Source: Arachis hypogaea
Lineage: Eukaryota > Streptophyta > Magnoliopsida > Fabales > Fabaceae
Length of the DNA: 64,000 nt
Assembly (NCBI RefSeq): GCF_003086295.3
Contig: NC_092044.1
Location: 3,188,843-3,252,842 of the forward strand
Reading direction: 5' to 3'
Positions 32,799-45,242 of this stretch are shown in pieces (position 1 is the first letter of the stretch; the number at the start of each line of letters is the position of its first letter). A model generated the notes under the pieces. It was not told the origin of the DNA, did no database searches, and saw only the letters and a list, made by a program, of their open reading frames with translations. The position numbers were made by a program, and so were the translations under genes.

Positions 32799-34011
32799 GA
32801 GTTAAACCCCAAAGTAGTCCCTAAGATTCACGAAATGCACTGATTTGATCCTTGACTTTTCAATTGCACTATTTATATCCTCGAAATTGAAAAAAATGCA
32901 CCTATTTGGTCCCTTCCCATTTTTCCGTCCAAACTGCTTCCTGGCGGCAGTGATGTGTGGCAATGGATTACCACGCTAGTACTCAGTGACGCCGTTTTTT
33001 TCAAACTACTAAATTCATTCAAAGCAGCCTCCACCAGATTGCTATTGTTTCCATCAACAAAAGCAGAGAGAAAGAAGAACGGTTACTCTTTTTCCTCATG
33101 GCCTTCATGTTCCTCTGCTGATTTTCAGAGCGCTTTCTTCTTGTTTTCAACCTCCTCATCGTCTGCAACTCCTTCCTCTTCCTCCACTCCTCCTCTGTCT
33201 CCGTTGGAAGGGAACATGTTCTTATCAGATTTGTTGTGCAAGGCATTGGCATGTTATGAGAGTAACCCCCAATATCTTAATTATTATTATTGCTGTTGTT
33301 ATTATCTTCATCTCTGATGAGGGGGCTTTGAGAATGAGAATTTGGGTATTGATGTTGTTCTCTTGATCTTCTTCGGTGTTGGGTCCACACCAAAACGACC
33401 GTTCATTAAAAGACCAAAGCTCATCTCAATCTCTTGTTCTGCATCTCCAACACCATGGCGATGTTGTTGTTGTAGCTCATATGGTGATGATGGTTCACGG
33501 ACATGAACCTTTTTAGCAGATCTCTTGGGAAATCACTCCTGCGAGTTCTGCTGTTCTCTCTTTTCTCAACAACTTGTGCCATTGAAGAATTTGGGATTGA
33601 AACAACAAAAAAGAAGAAAAAAAGATTACCTTAGCTTTTTCAGGGAAGTAAGAATACTGATGAACCAAAAGAGAAACAAGGTCGAACCAAATGATTTTTG
33701 TACCCATGCAGTGAGTGAAAACGAACAGGGAAGAAAACAAACAGGGAAGGAGAAGAAGAAGAAAAAGTTCTGCGGTTAGGGTTAAAAAGGGGCTTAGGGA
33801 CCACATTGGGTTAAACACTTTCAATTGACACTCTAGCATGGCAATCTATTGCCACATCACTGCCGCCAGGAAGCAATCTGGACGGAAAAACGGAAAGGGA
33901 CCAAATAGGTGCATTTTTTCCAATCTCGAAGACATAAATAGTGCAATTGGAAAGTCAGGGATCAAATCGGTGCATTTCGTGAATCTTAGGGACTATTTTG
34001 GGGTTTAACTC
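32799..34011. mobile_element. Pack-MULE, 1,213 bp
   Basis: TIRs of roughly 150-180 bp start GAGTTAAACCCCAAAGTAGT at left and, inverted, GAGTTAAACCCCAAAATAGT at right. An exact 10 bp repeat AGTCAATTAT flanks it (32789-32798 and 34012-34021). The sister copy downstream of FBD-4 has an uninterrupted site (GAGTCAATTTTAGGGCC, about 37254-37270). The interior carries a host-gene fragment (see 33019-33442) and no transposase. Confidence 0.88.
33019..33442 (-). pseudogene. Captured NINJA/AFP-family gene fragment
   Basis: On the minus strand, EIEMSFGLLMNGRFGVDPTP followed by KKIKRTTSIPKF resembles the EAR-motif region of NINJA/AFP (ABI-five-binding) proteins. After a stop, CSLPTETEEEWRKRKELQ and the basic run RRLKTRRKRSENQQRN follow in the order seen in that family. 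NINJA/AFP proteins are TOPLESS-recruiting repressors in jasmonate and abscisic-acid signalling. Only the N-terminal portion is present, with a TGA between the blocks, so this is a captured fragment rather than a gene. Confidence 0.75.
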
Positions 34012-34021
34012 AGTCAATTAT

Positions 34022-35593
34022 AGGGCCAGTGTTCCACCTAAATTTTTGAAATATTTGTTGATGCTTGTGAATACTTCTTACCGAATATCATCCTTATGAA
34101 TAAATTTGTCTAGGGCCCTGTTCCTTGAGAAATAATGAAATATGCACTTGAACATTATCGGTGGTTTGGATTTGCTAACTTTCATATTGACAATGACAAG
34201 TATTTTCAATTCTTTGTTTCATGCATAATTTTTTTTTGGTCCCTCAAAACCTTGGAAATTTATATATGCCGTTTAATGCTATGATTTGCATAAGCTCTTG
34301 AATATATCGATTTATGATGCAGGATGATGGCATCTCTACTCTCTCGGAAAACTGCCAAACGTTTGCTTGTTTTATGGTTATGTTCACAAAACATGTGGGC
34401 TACTATTTAACCGTGTTGCTAGATTAAACCACTCTATAGTATATTTTGTGTATGAATTTCTGTTTTTGAAGGAAGTTGGTAAGTTAAGACTAAGTTATCC
34501 ACTGCATATTGTTTTACATTTTTGACGTTATCTATGGTTCTATATTTCTCTATTTTTAAGTTGGATTATTTTTTGTGATGGGCAAAAGTATGCATGGTTA
34601 ATTAGGACTAGATGCCATGATTTGGCAGAAAATAACATGTCCATTTTTGAATTTGTTAATATTTTTCAATAATATCTTTGGAATCTTACTAACTATTAGT
34701 TTGCGTGAAACAAAGCTAAGAGTATGTTATACAATAATTATAGATCAAAGAAATCAAATTGATTTTCTATATTTCTTTTACAATAAAATTTTGTATTCAA
34801 GTCATTTAACCAATTAAGTTTAACTAAGTTGTTATAACCTAATTCAGTTTAATGCGCGAATACCTCTAACAACCTTTTGACTTAACGCAATTGTCTTTTA
34901 TATGCAGATTTTTTATTTTTTTCAAATATTTTTGGCATTTTCTGTGTTCTCTTTTTTCTTTGCGTACTCTTCCTTCTCTTTGTTAAATAAAAAAATCATG
35001 AAAGTGAAAAATAAAAAAAATTTCTGACTCTTAATTGATTGCCTCCTTAGGCCTTACTAGGATATGAGTCATGTTTTTTTTTTTCACTTTTCTGTGAGTC
35101 TTTTATTGATTAATTTATTGAGCAATTCATCATTATTTTTATCTTTTATTTGTTTTTAATTTTTTATCCTTTATTTTTTAGAATTGTTATGATCATTTAT
35201 TTTCTCCAGGCGAAGTGTTTTTTCGATGCACTTGTTTTGAGGTAGAGGTAACTTTTCATTTTTTTTTGTTAAATTTAGTTTGTTGTTTTTGGTGTTGGTT
35301 CACTTGTTGTGGACTTGTGGGTCATATTAATTAAAAAACTTTTTATTTTCTACTCTAACAAGTTTTTAGAATAAGTGTTATTATTTGAGAAAATATTTTA
35401 TAAATATTAAAAATGTTTATTAAATTAGTAATTACATATTTACATATATTTATATATATTTTATTAACTATATCGTATATAAAAAATTAATTATTAAATT
35501 AGTTATTACAAACAAACACCCTTGGTTATTCTTCAAATCCTAAACCAGGAAACCTACACCTGAGACAAACTTGAGAAAGCGAAACCATCAATC
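34022..35593. other. FBD-3 3' block and FBD-4 promoter
   Basis: About 34320-34900 parallels the FBD-4 3' flank (TACTCTCTCGGAAAACTGCC), with about 640 bp missing relative to it. About 35040-35350 instead parallels the flanks of FBD-1 and FBD-2. The block is chimeric, as expected from unequal exchange between copies. Confidence 0.5.
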
Positions 35594-37140
35594 ATGAAGA
35601 TGGATAGGATCAGTTTGTTACCGAACTCTATCCTTTGTGACATTCTCTCATACCTCCCAACAAAAGAAGCTATATCCACCGGCATCATCTCTCGCAGGTG
35701 GCGCCATGTTTGGAAGGATCTCCAAGTCCTTGACATAGAGGATATACCCTTTTGGTCCCCTCGGGGATATCTGTTTGATCCATATGTGACTGCTATTCTA
35801 TCTCAGCGCAGTGCAGATTACCCTATTAAAAAGTTTCGCCTCACTCCCTCTAGAAGTTCAGAGGATCTCATCTTAACATGGCTTGATGCCGTCATTGGTC
35901 CCCATCTTCAGGAACTCTATCTCCGCATTGGTTTAATGAGAGCAATCAAGTTGCCTGAATCCATATTCACTTGTGTATTACTCAAGTCCCTTGTTTTGAG
36001 ACATGGTATATATTTGGATAATTATCCAGAGTTTCCAAATGTTTATCTGCCATCCCTCAAGAACCTACACTTGGATCCCGTCGACGTAGACCCCAGCAAG
36101 CTTTTATCCGGCTGCCCTGTTCTTGAAAATCTTAAGCTCATTCTACAGAAGACGACCCGAGAAGGTTCTTATGTTTATGCACCTACAATCCAGATGCCTC
36201 GCACATTGAAAAGTTTAACCTTTGAAGATTACACTAGCTTGATGGAAGAGATTAACGTTCGGGAAATATACACTCCATTTCTTGAATACCTGCGTGTGAG
36301 AACAGTGGCCTCCCCGAAGCTACAGGTATCAGTTATCAATTTTCCCAACATGGTGGAGGCACATCTTGATTTTTATCATGAACGTGTTGAGCATGGGGCT
36401 TGGGTGCCCAAGCTTTTCCAGGCACTCCGCGAAACAAAATTGTTGACATTGGAATATGAAACAACACAGGTAACATGCTTATCATAATCCCATGATTCCT
36501 CAAGCAAAATGATTGATGTAACTCGATAATCTCAACTTATAACTATAATTGTGAATTAGGAATTTTATATTTGATATCTAGTTATCTTTTACACAGTGCT
36601 TATTTAGTGCTCCGGCTTTCGAGTTTCCAGAATTTCACCGTTTGCTCAAGCTAGAGGTTGATCTTCCATGTTTCAACACAAACTTCTTGCTAAACTTCCT
36701 TCATAATTGTCATGTACTTGAAGCTCTCGTAATTCATATTTTGAGGGTATGAATACATTTCAATTTGAAGCTTAAATCTAGTGTCTCTATTTCTATTTGT
36801 TGTTTGCCTGCATATATTGACAAGTGTTGTTTCCTGTTATCAGGGACATTATTCTCACCCGGAGGAGGAGTATAATGGGCCAACACCACCAACCATGGTT
36901 CCGAATTGTGTGACGTCACATCTCAAGAGTTTTGAGTTTAGAGAATATCAAGACACTGCAGATGAGCATGAGTTTATTGCATATCTTTTACAAAGAGGAC
37001 TTGTTTTGAAGAACTTGACCATTCATCTTGAATCTAATTTGGACCAAGAGACAAAGTACAATATTGTCAAGGGATTATCTGCTATACCGAGGGTCTCTAC
37101 AATATGTCAGCTAACTTTCAATGATAAAAATCCCATTTAA
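35594..37140 (+). CDS. FBD-4: F-box/LRR/FBD protein, 440 aa
   Basis: Exons are 35594-36469 (292 codons), 36597-36746 (150 nt) and 36844-37140. The F-box is [20 protein letters not shown] with [14 protein letters not shown]_2 motifs are [23 protein letters not shown] and SGCPVLENLKLI. Exon 3 has NCVTSHLKSFEFREY and [14 protein letters not shown] (FBD). It is very close to FBD-5 and FBD-6, sharing [17 protein letters not shown], so these three form a young subgroup. No damage seen; a predicted SCF substrate receptor. Confidence 0.9.
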
Positions 37141-39440
37141 CATGGTATGAACTCACACTATCTCTATCCTCTGTTGTTTGTTGATCAAAACTGTTAAGAC
37201 AAAATATCATGTTGGAGTCTTAGAGTTTTATATTATTAAAGTTGCACACTAGTGAGTCAATTTTAGGGCCAGTGTTGATGCCTGTGAATACTTCTTACAG
37301 AATATGATTTTTATGAATAAATTTGTCTGGTGCCCTGTTCCTTGAGATTGACGATGACAAGTATTTCGATGACAAGTATTTTCAATTCTTTGTTTCATGC
37401 ATAATTTTTTTTGGTCCCTCAACTTTGGAAATTTATATGCCGTTTAATGCTATGATGTGCATAAGCTCTTGAATATAGCGATTTATGATGCAGGATGATC
37501 GCATCTCTACTCTCTAGGAAACCTGCCAAACGTTTGCTTGTTTTATGGTTATGTTCACAAAACATGTGGGCTGCTATTTAACCGTGTTGCTAGATTAAAC
37601 CACTCTATAGTATATTTTGTGTATGAATTTCTGTTTTTAAAGGAAGTTGGTAAGTTAAGACCAAGTTATCCACAGCATATTGTTTTACTCTTTTGACGTT
37701 ATCTATGGTTCTATATTTCTCTATTTTTAAGTTTGATTATTTTGTTGTGATGCGCAAAAGTATGCATGGTTAATTAGGACTAGATGCCATGATTTTGTAG
37801 AAAGTGATCTTTCCGGCAATGAATTGATGAATTATATGGCACAAACATAGCAACTTTGCTTAGGCAATGCTTTGTTACCAAGTTCATAGTGTTATACCCT
37901 CACTAATTCCATGCATGTTCATCCTATCAAATCTGGCCACAATACAAGGATAGATTTAATTTAGCAACCTTCAAAAATAGTTTAGAACCTTTTAAGCAAT
38001 GAATTACTCATAAACATTCGACTTATACTGAAATTGTGTGGTTAATTTTGTTGTAATGATAGATGAAAATATTTTATAGTCATTTTTTTTTTACATCGGC
38101 CTGTTCTTATGATTATTGGATGTGATAGTAGTTCCTTTGTTGACATGACAATAAGTGATTGCATGAAATGATGAAAATTAATCTTAAAAATATATAATTG
38201 CAATAATTCTAAGTTTTATCAATTTTGAAGTTAAAATGTTTTATCAAACTTGTCGTTTAAATTAGGGTGTCTAATTTGCCAAGTGTAAAAATATGTTTGG
38301 ATAAATACAATGAGATAAAATTTGGCTTTAAACTTATTTAAAGCCATGAAAATAGATAATATTATGAGAAATTGTTTTTTTTTAATATAAGTGAGATTTA
38401 TTTGTTGATATTATTCTTAGAATTAAAATATCATGTCTATTTTTAAATTTGTTAATATTATTCAATAATATCTTTGGAATTCTATTAACTATTAGTTTGC
38501 GTGAAACAAAGCCAAGAGTATGTTATACAATAATTATAGATCAAAGAAATCAAATTGATTCTCGATATTTCTTTTAAAATAAACTTTTATATCTAAATCA
38601 TTTAACCAATCAAGTTTAACTAAGTTGCTATAACTTAATTCAGTTTCACCCGCCACTATCTTTAACAACCACTTAACTTAACGTGTGACTACGTATAACT
38701 GTCTTTTCTATACAAATTTTCTTTTCTTTTCTTTTCTTTTTTCAAATTTTCTCGGCCTTTTTTACATTTTTTCTCTTTTTGTGTTCTCTTCATTCTATTT
38801 TTTTCTTACGTTCTTTTCGTTCACGATTAATGCTCTTTGATTTGAATTGAAAATTTAAGATCAAATTTTTTTGAAATCAAAATGTGAAATCAAGTTTGAA
38901 TTTGATTGTAATTTAGGATTTTTTATTTGTTTTTTCATTGAATCTGTTTTTGTTCCTAATTTCGTGCATTTAGAAAGATATTTTGGTTCAATTAGGAATA
39001 ATTTTCAGTGTTTGTTCAATTTTTCTATGATGATGAATCATTTGTGCGAAAATGTTGATAGAGCTTATTTGGACGTCATTCTTGAAAAATATATTTTTTT
39101 AAATAATATTTTTTTAAAAGATTTCTTACAAAAGTAAAAGTGATTTTATGTTTAGATATTCCATGTAAAAATATTTTTTTTATCTATTAATTATGTTTGG
39201 GTAAAACAAGATAAAAATATATTTTTGTTCATTTATTATATGAAAAATATTTTTTTTAAGAAAAAAAAAGATCTTTTAGAAAAAATGTAAATTGTAACTT
39301 CTCAGAAAAGATTTTTTTTTTATTTTTTTAGTGCTTTTACTTTTACAATTAGAAATTTGTCAAACATACTAAACAATAAAATAAATATTTTTTCATTGAA
39401 AAAAGATATTTTTTATCGATTTAATAGCTCCCAAACAAAC
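37141..39440. other. FBD-4 3' flank and AT-rich intergenic DNA
   Basis: 3' block to about 38700 (AACATGTGGGCTGCTATTTA), then T-rich low-complexity DNA (TCTTTTCTTTTC near 38720). No gene seen. Confidence 0.5.
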
Positions 39441-39546
39441 ACTTAAAGAAGAAAAAGTTGCTACTTTTTCTTTTCCTTCTATTTTTTCCTCATTTTTCTC
39501 TTTTATTATTGTCATTATCATCGTCGTTGTCTTTTTTTATATGTAT

Positions 39547-39840
39547 AACAGTTCAAATCAGAATGCACCAAAATTTCTTAACGATGACGACACACAAATT
39601 AACTCAGTCTAAAACAAATTCAAACTAAAAGTACACTTTATTTAAATCCAAAATGCACCGCAATTACTTAATGATAAGTATACACAAACAAACTCAATTC
39701 AAAATAAGTTCAGACAAAAAATGCACTTTATTTAAATTTAGAATATACCAAAATTCAAATTCAGAATGTATCGAAAGTACTTCATGATAATGGCACACAA
39801 ACAAATTTAATTTAAAACAAGCACAAACCAAAAATTCCTC
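39547..39840. repeat. About three diverged 90-100 bp tandem repeats
   Basis: Each unit has an AGAATGCACC- or AGAATGTATC-like start, then a 'CTT(A/C)A..GAT' block, ACACAAA, AACTCA or a variant, and mostly TGCACTTTATTTAAAT. Units start near 39558, 39646 and 39755. Confidence 0.6.
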
Positions 39841-40954
39841 CTCTTCTTTCTTCTTCTTTTTTGTTTATTTTTTGTTCTTGTTTTATCTTTTCATTTACTC
39901 TTTTAACAAGAATAAAAATAAGAAAAAATCAAATAAATAAATAAAAAGAAACGCATAATGATGCAAAATTATTAGGAAGAAGAGGAGGAAAAGAAAAAAA
40001 GCAGTAACAACAATAAAAGAACGATGATGAGAAAAAAACACGCGAAGAATAAGAAAGAACGCGAAAAAAAAAGAAATTCAAAAAAAAAGAAAAAAGAGAA
40101 AAAAAAGAGCATAAATACAAAAAAGAAAGAAAAGAAGAATAAAGAAAAGGAGAGGAAGGTTGGATCGTTTTATAAAGTTGAAGCGTGTATTTATGCTTTA
40201 ATAATAAAATTCATTTTTTGTTAGGTTTTAACTAATTTAATTAAATTTGATTATAAAAAGACTTAAATGTATAGTGTAACTGTTTCTTTTATACGTATAA
40301 ATTGAATTTGAAGTAAGATTTACTTATACTTTTTAGATATCAAATACGAGATGATTGTTGATTTTTTTTAATAATGTCCAACATAAGAGGCCGCATAGTT
40401 CTTTTAAAAAAAAATCTCGATGACATGATGTCGAAAATATTTGATAAGATAAACAACTAGCTCATCAAATATCTAGTTTAAAGAAGGAATAATAATATTG
40501 TTTGAAAAACATTTCAAATTCATCATTTGCATAGTTCTCTATTAGATCATTATTAATTTTCAATAATTATTTACCTAATTATTTTGTCTCTTCTTGATTT
40601 GACAATTATACATATAAACAATATTATATTTTTAGTAGTTTGAGCACTTGATAAAATTGTTAAAAATAAAATAAATTCACAATTAAATACATAATATTTT
40701 ATTTTGATGACCATAGAATGATAAAAAAATGTGTCTAAAACTTTTATCTAAGGTATCCTCTTTTTATTAAAAAGAGAAATTCATAATTCTAAAAATCAAA
40801 CTGAATCAAATTGAATCGGCCAGACCAACCAGATTAATTTGAAACATTTGAAATTGGTCACTTAGTTAATTCGGTTGATCTCATAAATTGCCTGTAAAAA
40901 CTAATAAAAAAATTAGTAAAATCGACAGTTAATCAGTGAACTGTTAAAAACAAC
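39841..40954. other. Low-complexity and AT-rich intergenic DNA
   Basis: About 39960-40160 is A/G-rich; the Lys-rich frame it opens is not a gene. The rest is AT-rich, with a possible old TIR element around 40780-42390 enclosing the nested hATs. Confidence 0.4.
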
Positions 40955-42333
40955 TAGGGTTAGAAGTGAGTCGAGTTGAGCCGAACTAGATCAAACTCAA
41001 ACTTGACTCACGAAAATTAAATTTGACTCACGGCTCAACTCATTAATAATCGAGTCTATTTCGTAAGTTCAATTTCGTCTCAACAAAAGCTCAAGAACTG
41101 GCTCGAGCTCAAGAGTTGGCTCAAATAATAGGAACATAATCTATAATTCTATATCAATAAATTATAATTTATATATATTAAAAATATTAGAAAAATAAAT
41201 TTAATATATTATCTATCTATTAATTATAAATTTTTTATTTATGTCCTACATCAAAATTATATATAAAAAAAACTATAAAATTTTAAATAATTAGAAACAT
41301 TAATATATATGTAAAATTATATATTACTATTATATATATATATATATATTAAATTATTAATACGCATATCCTATATGCATTTAATCTGTACTTTTAATAT
41401 TATATATATAATTGAGCCAACTCACCAGCTAATGAGTTGAGCTTATTCAAACTCAAACTCGGTTCATTTAATTATGAGCTCAAATTCGATTCACTAGCTC
41501 ACAATAGGGGTGCACAGACCCGGCCCGGTCCGAAAGCCCGGCCCGGTCCCGAACACTTTAGGGACTAATTTGGTATGATTTCATCGGGTTTATGGTCGGG
41601 TACGGGTCTCAAAAATAGACCCGGTCATTATTTTGGGTCGGGTCCGGGCCATAGCTCGGGTCACCCGAAGTCAGCCCGGTGGCCCGGTCATCATACACAA
41701 TTAATATTTTGTGTTATTAGTGATGGATCATGACTATTCTTATGTGGAATTTAAATATTGTAAACCTTAATATTTTGTGTTATTAGTCATTATAAGACTA
41801 TAAGTTAATGTTTTATGTTTAGAATGCATAAGACTTTAGACTAATACATAAGATTGTGTTATTTGTATTGATTTAAATATTTGGTATTATTAGACAATAT
41901 TAGTATTGATTGTGGTTATGCTTTAATATTGATTGTGGTTATGCTTTAATTTTGAAGAAGGGTTGGTTCTTGTTATATTTTTTTAAGTGAATTTTACTAT
42001 GTTAACTAATGGTTGGAGTCTTAGAAATTTGGATATTTTTACATGCTAGCTTACAAGAAGGTATCAACGTAATGTAATGTTAACGGCCTGGTTTTCACCC
42101 GGTTTTTACCCGGTATAATTGTGGCCCGAAAGTGTATTGGTTTCATCGGATCTAGAACCGGGTTCGGGTCTAATAAATAGACCCGGTGTATATTTTGGGT
42201 CGGATCTGGGTCACATCAAACCCGGCTTCACCCGACCCATGTGCACTCCTAGCTCATAAGTTCAGCTTATCAAACTATTAATGAGTCAAGCTAGAAGTGG
42301 TTCATAAGCTGGTTTGATTTACTTTCAATCCTA
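40955..42333. mobile_element. Outer non-autonomous hAT-like element
   Basis: Ends are TAGGGTTAGAAGTGAGTC and, inverted, TAGGATTGAAAGTAAATC. An exact 8 bp duplication AAAACAAC flanks it (40947-40954 and 42334-42341), the hAT hallmark. Its subterminal DNA is rich in GAGCTCA/TGAGTT repeats. A second element is inserted inside it. Confidence 0.8.
41505..42251. mobile_element. Inner hAT-like element nested in the outer one, 747 bp
   Basis: Ends are TAGGGGTGCACAGACCCGG and, inverted, TAGGAGTGCACATGGGTCGG. Flanks are GCTCACAA (41497-41504) and GCTCATAA (42252-42259), an 8 bp duplication with one change. Both subterminal regions have many CCCGGT/GGGTCGGGT repeats. No transposase. Confidence 0.8.
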
Positions 42334-42419
42334 AAAACAACCGATTTATTTAAAGATTTTCGGTTCCGTATCAACCCCTAAAAACGGCACCGTTTAATCT
42401 TAAAAAAAAGGCGCCTTTT

Positions 42420-42685
42420 CAATTTGGAGAACCTAGTCCCCAAACGCAGCCCGCATCTCCGCAACCACCGACCCTCTCCGTAGTCATTGCCGAGCTCTTT
42501 TCCTCCGAGAACAGGTGTCGCGTGTGGAAATCTGTCGCCGTCGTAGGAAGCTCCGTCGCCATCTTAGGAAGCTCTGTTCTGTCGCCGTTGTCGTCTCCTC
42601 TGTTCGAGCTCTTTCTCTCTTTGTCTTCGCCGGCAGTTCGCACTCCTCCGTCGTCGCCGTCACTCTCCTTCCTCTCTCGCCGCCG
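42420..42685 (+). promoter_or_regulatory. Candidate FBD-5 leader exon
   Basis: A GC-rich CCG/CTC-rich stretch, like a plant 5' UTR, ends at CGCCG|GTAAGC, a good donor. A possible acceptor CCCTACAG ends at 43309, before the FBD-5 ATG. The link to FBD-5 is by position only. Confidence 0.4.
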
Positions 42686-43332
42686 GTAAGCATTGTTACT
42701 TGGAATTATTTTTACTTAATTTTGTAATTCGTACTGTTGTTAATAATTTTGAGTTGCTGATTTTCAGATTTTGATAATATTTTTGTAGTTTTGTTAATAA
42801 TACTGGATTTAGTGGATTATTGAATGTTTGAGTTGTTGAATGATTCTGTCAAATATTTTTTGTTGAATTAATTTCGTTCATGATTTTTTTTCTGTATGTT
42901 AAAGATAGAACAATTATAAAGTGATCAACAGTTACAAGACAATGCTGTTCAAGAATTTTAAACTGGTTTGTGATGAGTTGCCTCTTTGATTAGTTGAAAA
43001 GTTATTTGTTAATATTTTTTTTTGATAGTAGAACATTTTGTGTTTGTGACTATGTGCGTTTTGATTGTTTTTAATTATAAACTTTAATGTTTAAAATTGT
43101 TTGTAATCATCTAATATTAAAATTATAGATAAAATTATAAAATTTTAAATTTTATTAAGTTAGAAATGATTTAATTTAAATATTTAAAATTATATATTAA
43201 ATTTTTAATAATTTTATTTAACATTTAATTAAATCAGTTGAATCCAATCGAATGATTGATCCAATAACCATTGGTTATCCTTCAAATCCTAAACCAGTAA
43301 ACCCTACAGCTGAGAAAGCCAAACCATCAACC
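42686..43332. other. Probable FBD-5 leader intron
   Basis: T-rich, intron-like sequence. An in-frame ATG at 43252 would add 27 residues, but paralogues start at the later MKMDRIS. Confidence 0.4.
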
Positions 43333-44863
43333 ATGAAGATGGATAGGATCAGTTTGTTACCGGACTCTATCCTTTGCGACATTCTCTCTTACCTCCCAAC
43401 AAAAGAAGCTGTATCCACCGGTATCCTCTCTCGCAGGTGGCGCCATGTTTGGAAGGATCTCCAAGTCCTTGACATAGAGGATAGACCCTTTTGGTCCTGT
43501 CGGGGATATCGGTTTGATTCATATGTGAATGCTATTCTATCTCAGCGCAGTGCAAATTACCCTATCAAAAAGTTTCGCCTCACTTCCTATAATAGTTCAG
43601 AGGATCTCATCTTAACATGGCTTGATGCCGTCATTGGTCCCCATTTCCAGGAACTCTATCTCTTCATTGGTTTAACGAGGAGAATCAAGTTGCCTGAATC
43701 TATATTCACTTGTGTATCACTCAAGTCCCTTGTTTTGAAACGTTATAGTCATTTGAATTATTATCCAGAGTTTCCAAATGTTTATCTGCCATCCCTCAAG
43801 AATCTAGAGTTGGATATCGTCTCTGTGGACCCCAGCAAGCTTTTATCCGGCTGCCCTGTTCTTGAAGTTCTTAAGCTCATTCTACAGAACACGACCCAAG
43901 AAGGTTTTCATGTTTATGTACCTACAATCCAGATGCCTCGCACATTGAAAAGTTTAACCTTTGAAGATTACACTAGCTTGATGGAAGAGATTAACGTTCG
44001 GGAAATATACACTCCATTTCTTGAATACCTGCATATGAGAACGGTGGCCTCGGCGAACTCTGAGCTACAGGTATCAGTTATCAATTTTCCCAACATGGTG
44101 GAGGCACATCTTGATCTTCGTCATGAAAGTGTTGAGCATGGGGCTTGGGTGCCCAAGCTCTTCAAGGCACTCCGCGAAACAAAATTGTTGGCATTGAAAT
44201 ATGAAACAACACAGGTAACATGCTTATCATAATCCCATGATTCCTCAAGCTAAATGTTTGATGTAACTCGATAATTTGAATTTATAACTATATTTGATAT
44301 CTAGTTATCTTCTACACAGTGCTTATTTAGTGCTCCAGCTTTCGAGTTTCCAGAATTTCACCGTTTGCTCAATCTAGAGCTTGATGTTCCATGTTTCAAC
44401 ACAAACTTCCTGCTAAACTTCCTTCATAATTGTCATGTACTTGAAGCTCTTGTAATTTGTATTTGGAAGGTATGAATATATTTCAATTTAAAACTACTGT
44501 CTCTATTTCTTTTTCGTTGTTTGTTGTTTCGCTCAGTCGAGAAGTGTTGTTTTTTCTTATCAGCGAGCATATGCTCACCCGGTGGAATATAATGGGCCAA
44601 GACCACCAAGCATGGTTCCCAATTGTTTGACTTCACATCTCAGGAGTTTTGAGTTTAGAGGATATCAAGACTCTACAGATGAGCGTGAATTTATTGCATA
44701 TATTTTACAAAGAGGACTTGTTTTGAAGACGGTGACAATTCATCTTAAATCTGATTTCGACCTAGAGACAAAGTACATTATTGTCAAGGGATTATCTGCT
44801 ATACCGAGGGGCTCTCCAATATGTCAGCTTAATTTCATTGACCACAATCATGGTATGAACTGA
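43333..44863 (+). CDS. FBD-5: F-box/LRR/FBD protein, about 443 aa
   Basis: Exons are 43333-44214 (294 codons), 44320-44469 (150 nt) and 44564-44863. The F-box is [23 protein letters not shown]_2 motifs are [23 protein letters not shown] and [12 protein letters not shown]. The FBD part has [15 protein letters not shown] and [14 protein letters not shown]. It ends at TGA 44861-44863 if exon 3 is read through; splicing at CATG|GTATG to GCAG|GTTGA (45223) would also stop at once, so the C-terminus barely changes. Closest to FBD-4. A LINE sits 380 bp past the stop, in the expected 3' UTR. Confidence 0.9.
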
Positions 44864-45242
44864 TCTCACTATCTCTATTCTCTATTGTTCGTTGATCATT
44901 GTTGACAAGATATCATGTTGGAGCCTTAAAAGTTTAAAATTATTAAAGTTTCATAACATAGGGTCAATTTTAGGCTAGTATTTCAACTAAATTCTTAAAA
45001 TATTTGTTATGCTTCTGAATAAATTTGTTTGATGCCCTGTTGATAAATAATGAAATATACACTTGAACATAGCATCGGTGGTTTGGACTGGCTAACTTTG
45101 ATATTGACAAGTATTTTCATTTCTCTGGTTCATCTTAAAAGTCTGTTTTTTTGGTCTCTCATCCTTGGAAATTTATATATGCTATTTGATCCTTTGAGTT
45201 GCATGTATGGCTTTGTGATGCAGGTTGATGGCAACTCTACTC

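Noticed and set aside
40024..40224. Lys-rich 66 aa ORF
   Set aside because: A/G-rich low-complexity DNA; no homology, no gene context.
42419..42727. Overlapping ORFs of about 70 aa around 42.4-42.7 kb
   Set aside because: Better explained as a C-rich leader exon with a donor site; frames on both strands lack homology.
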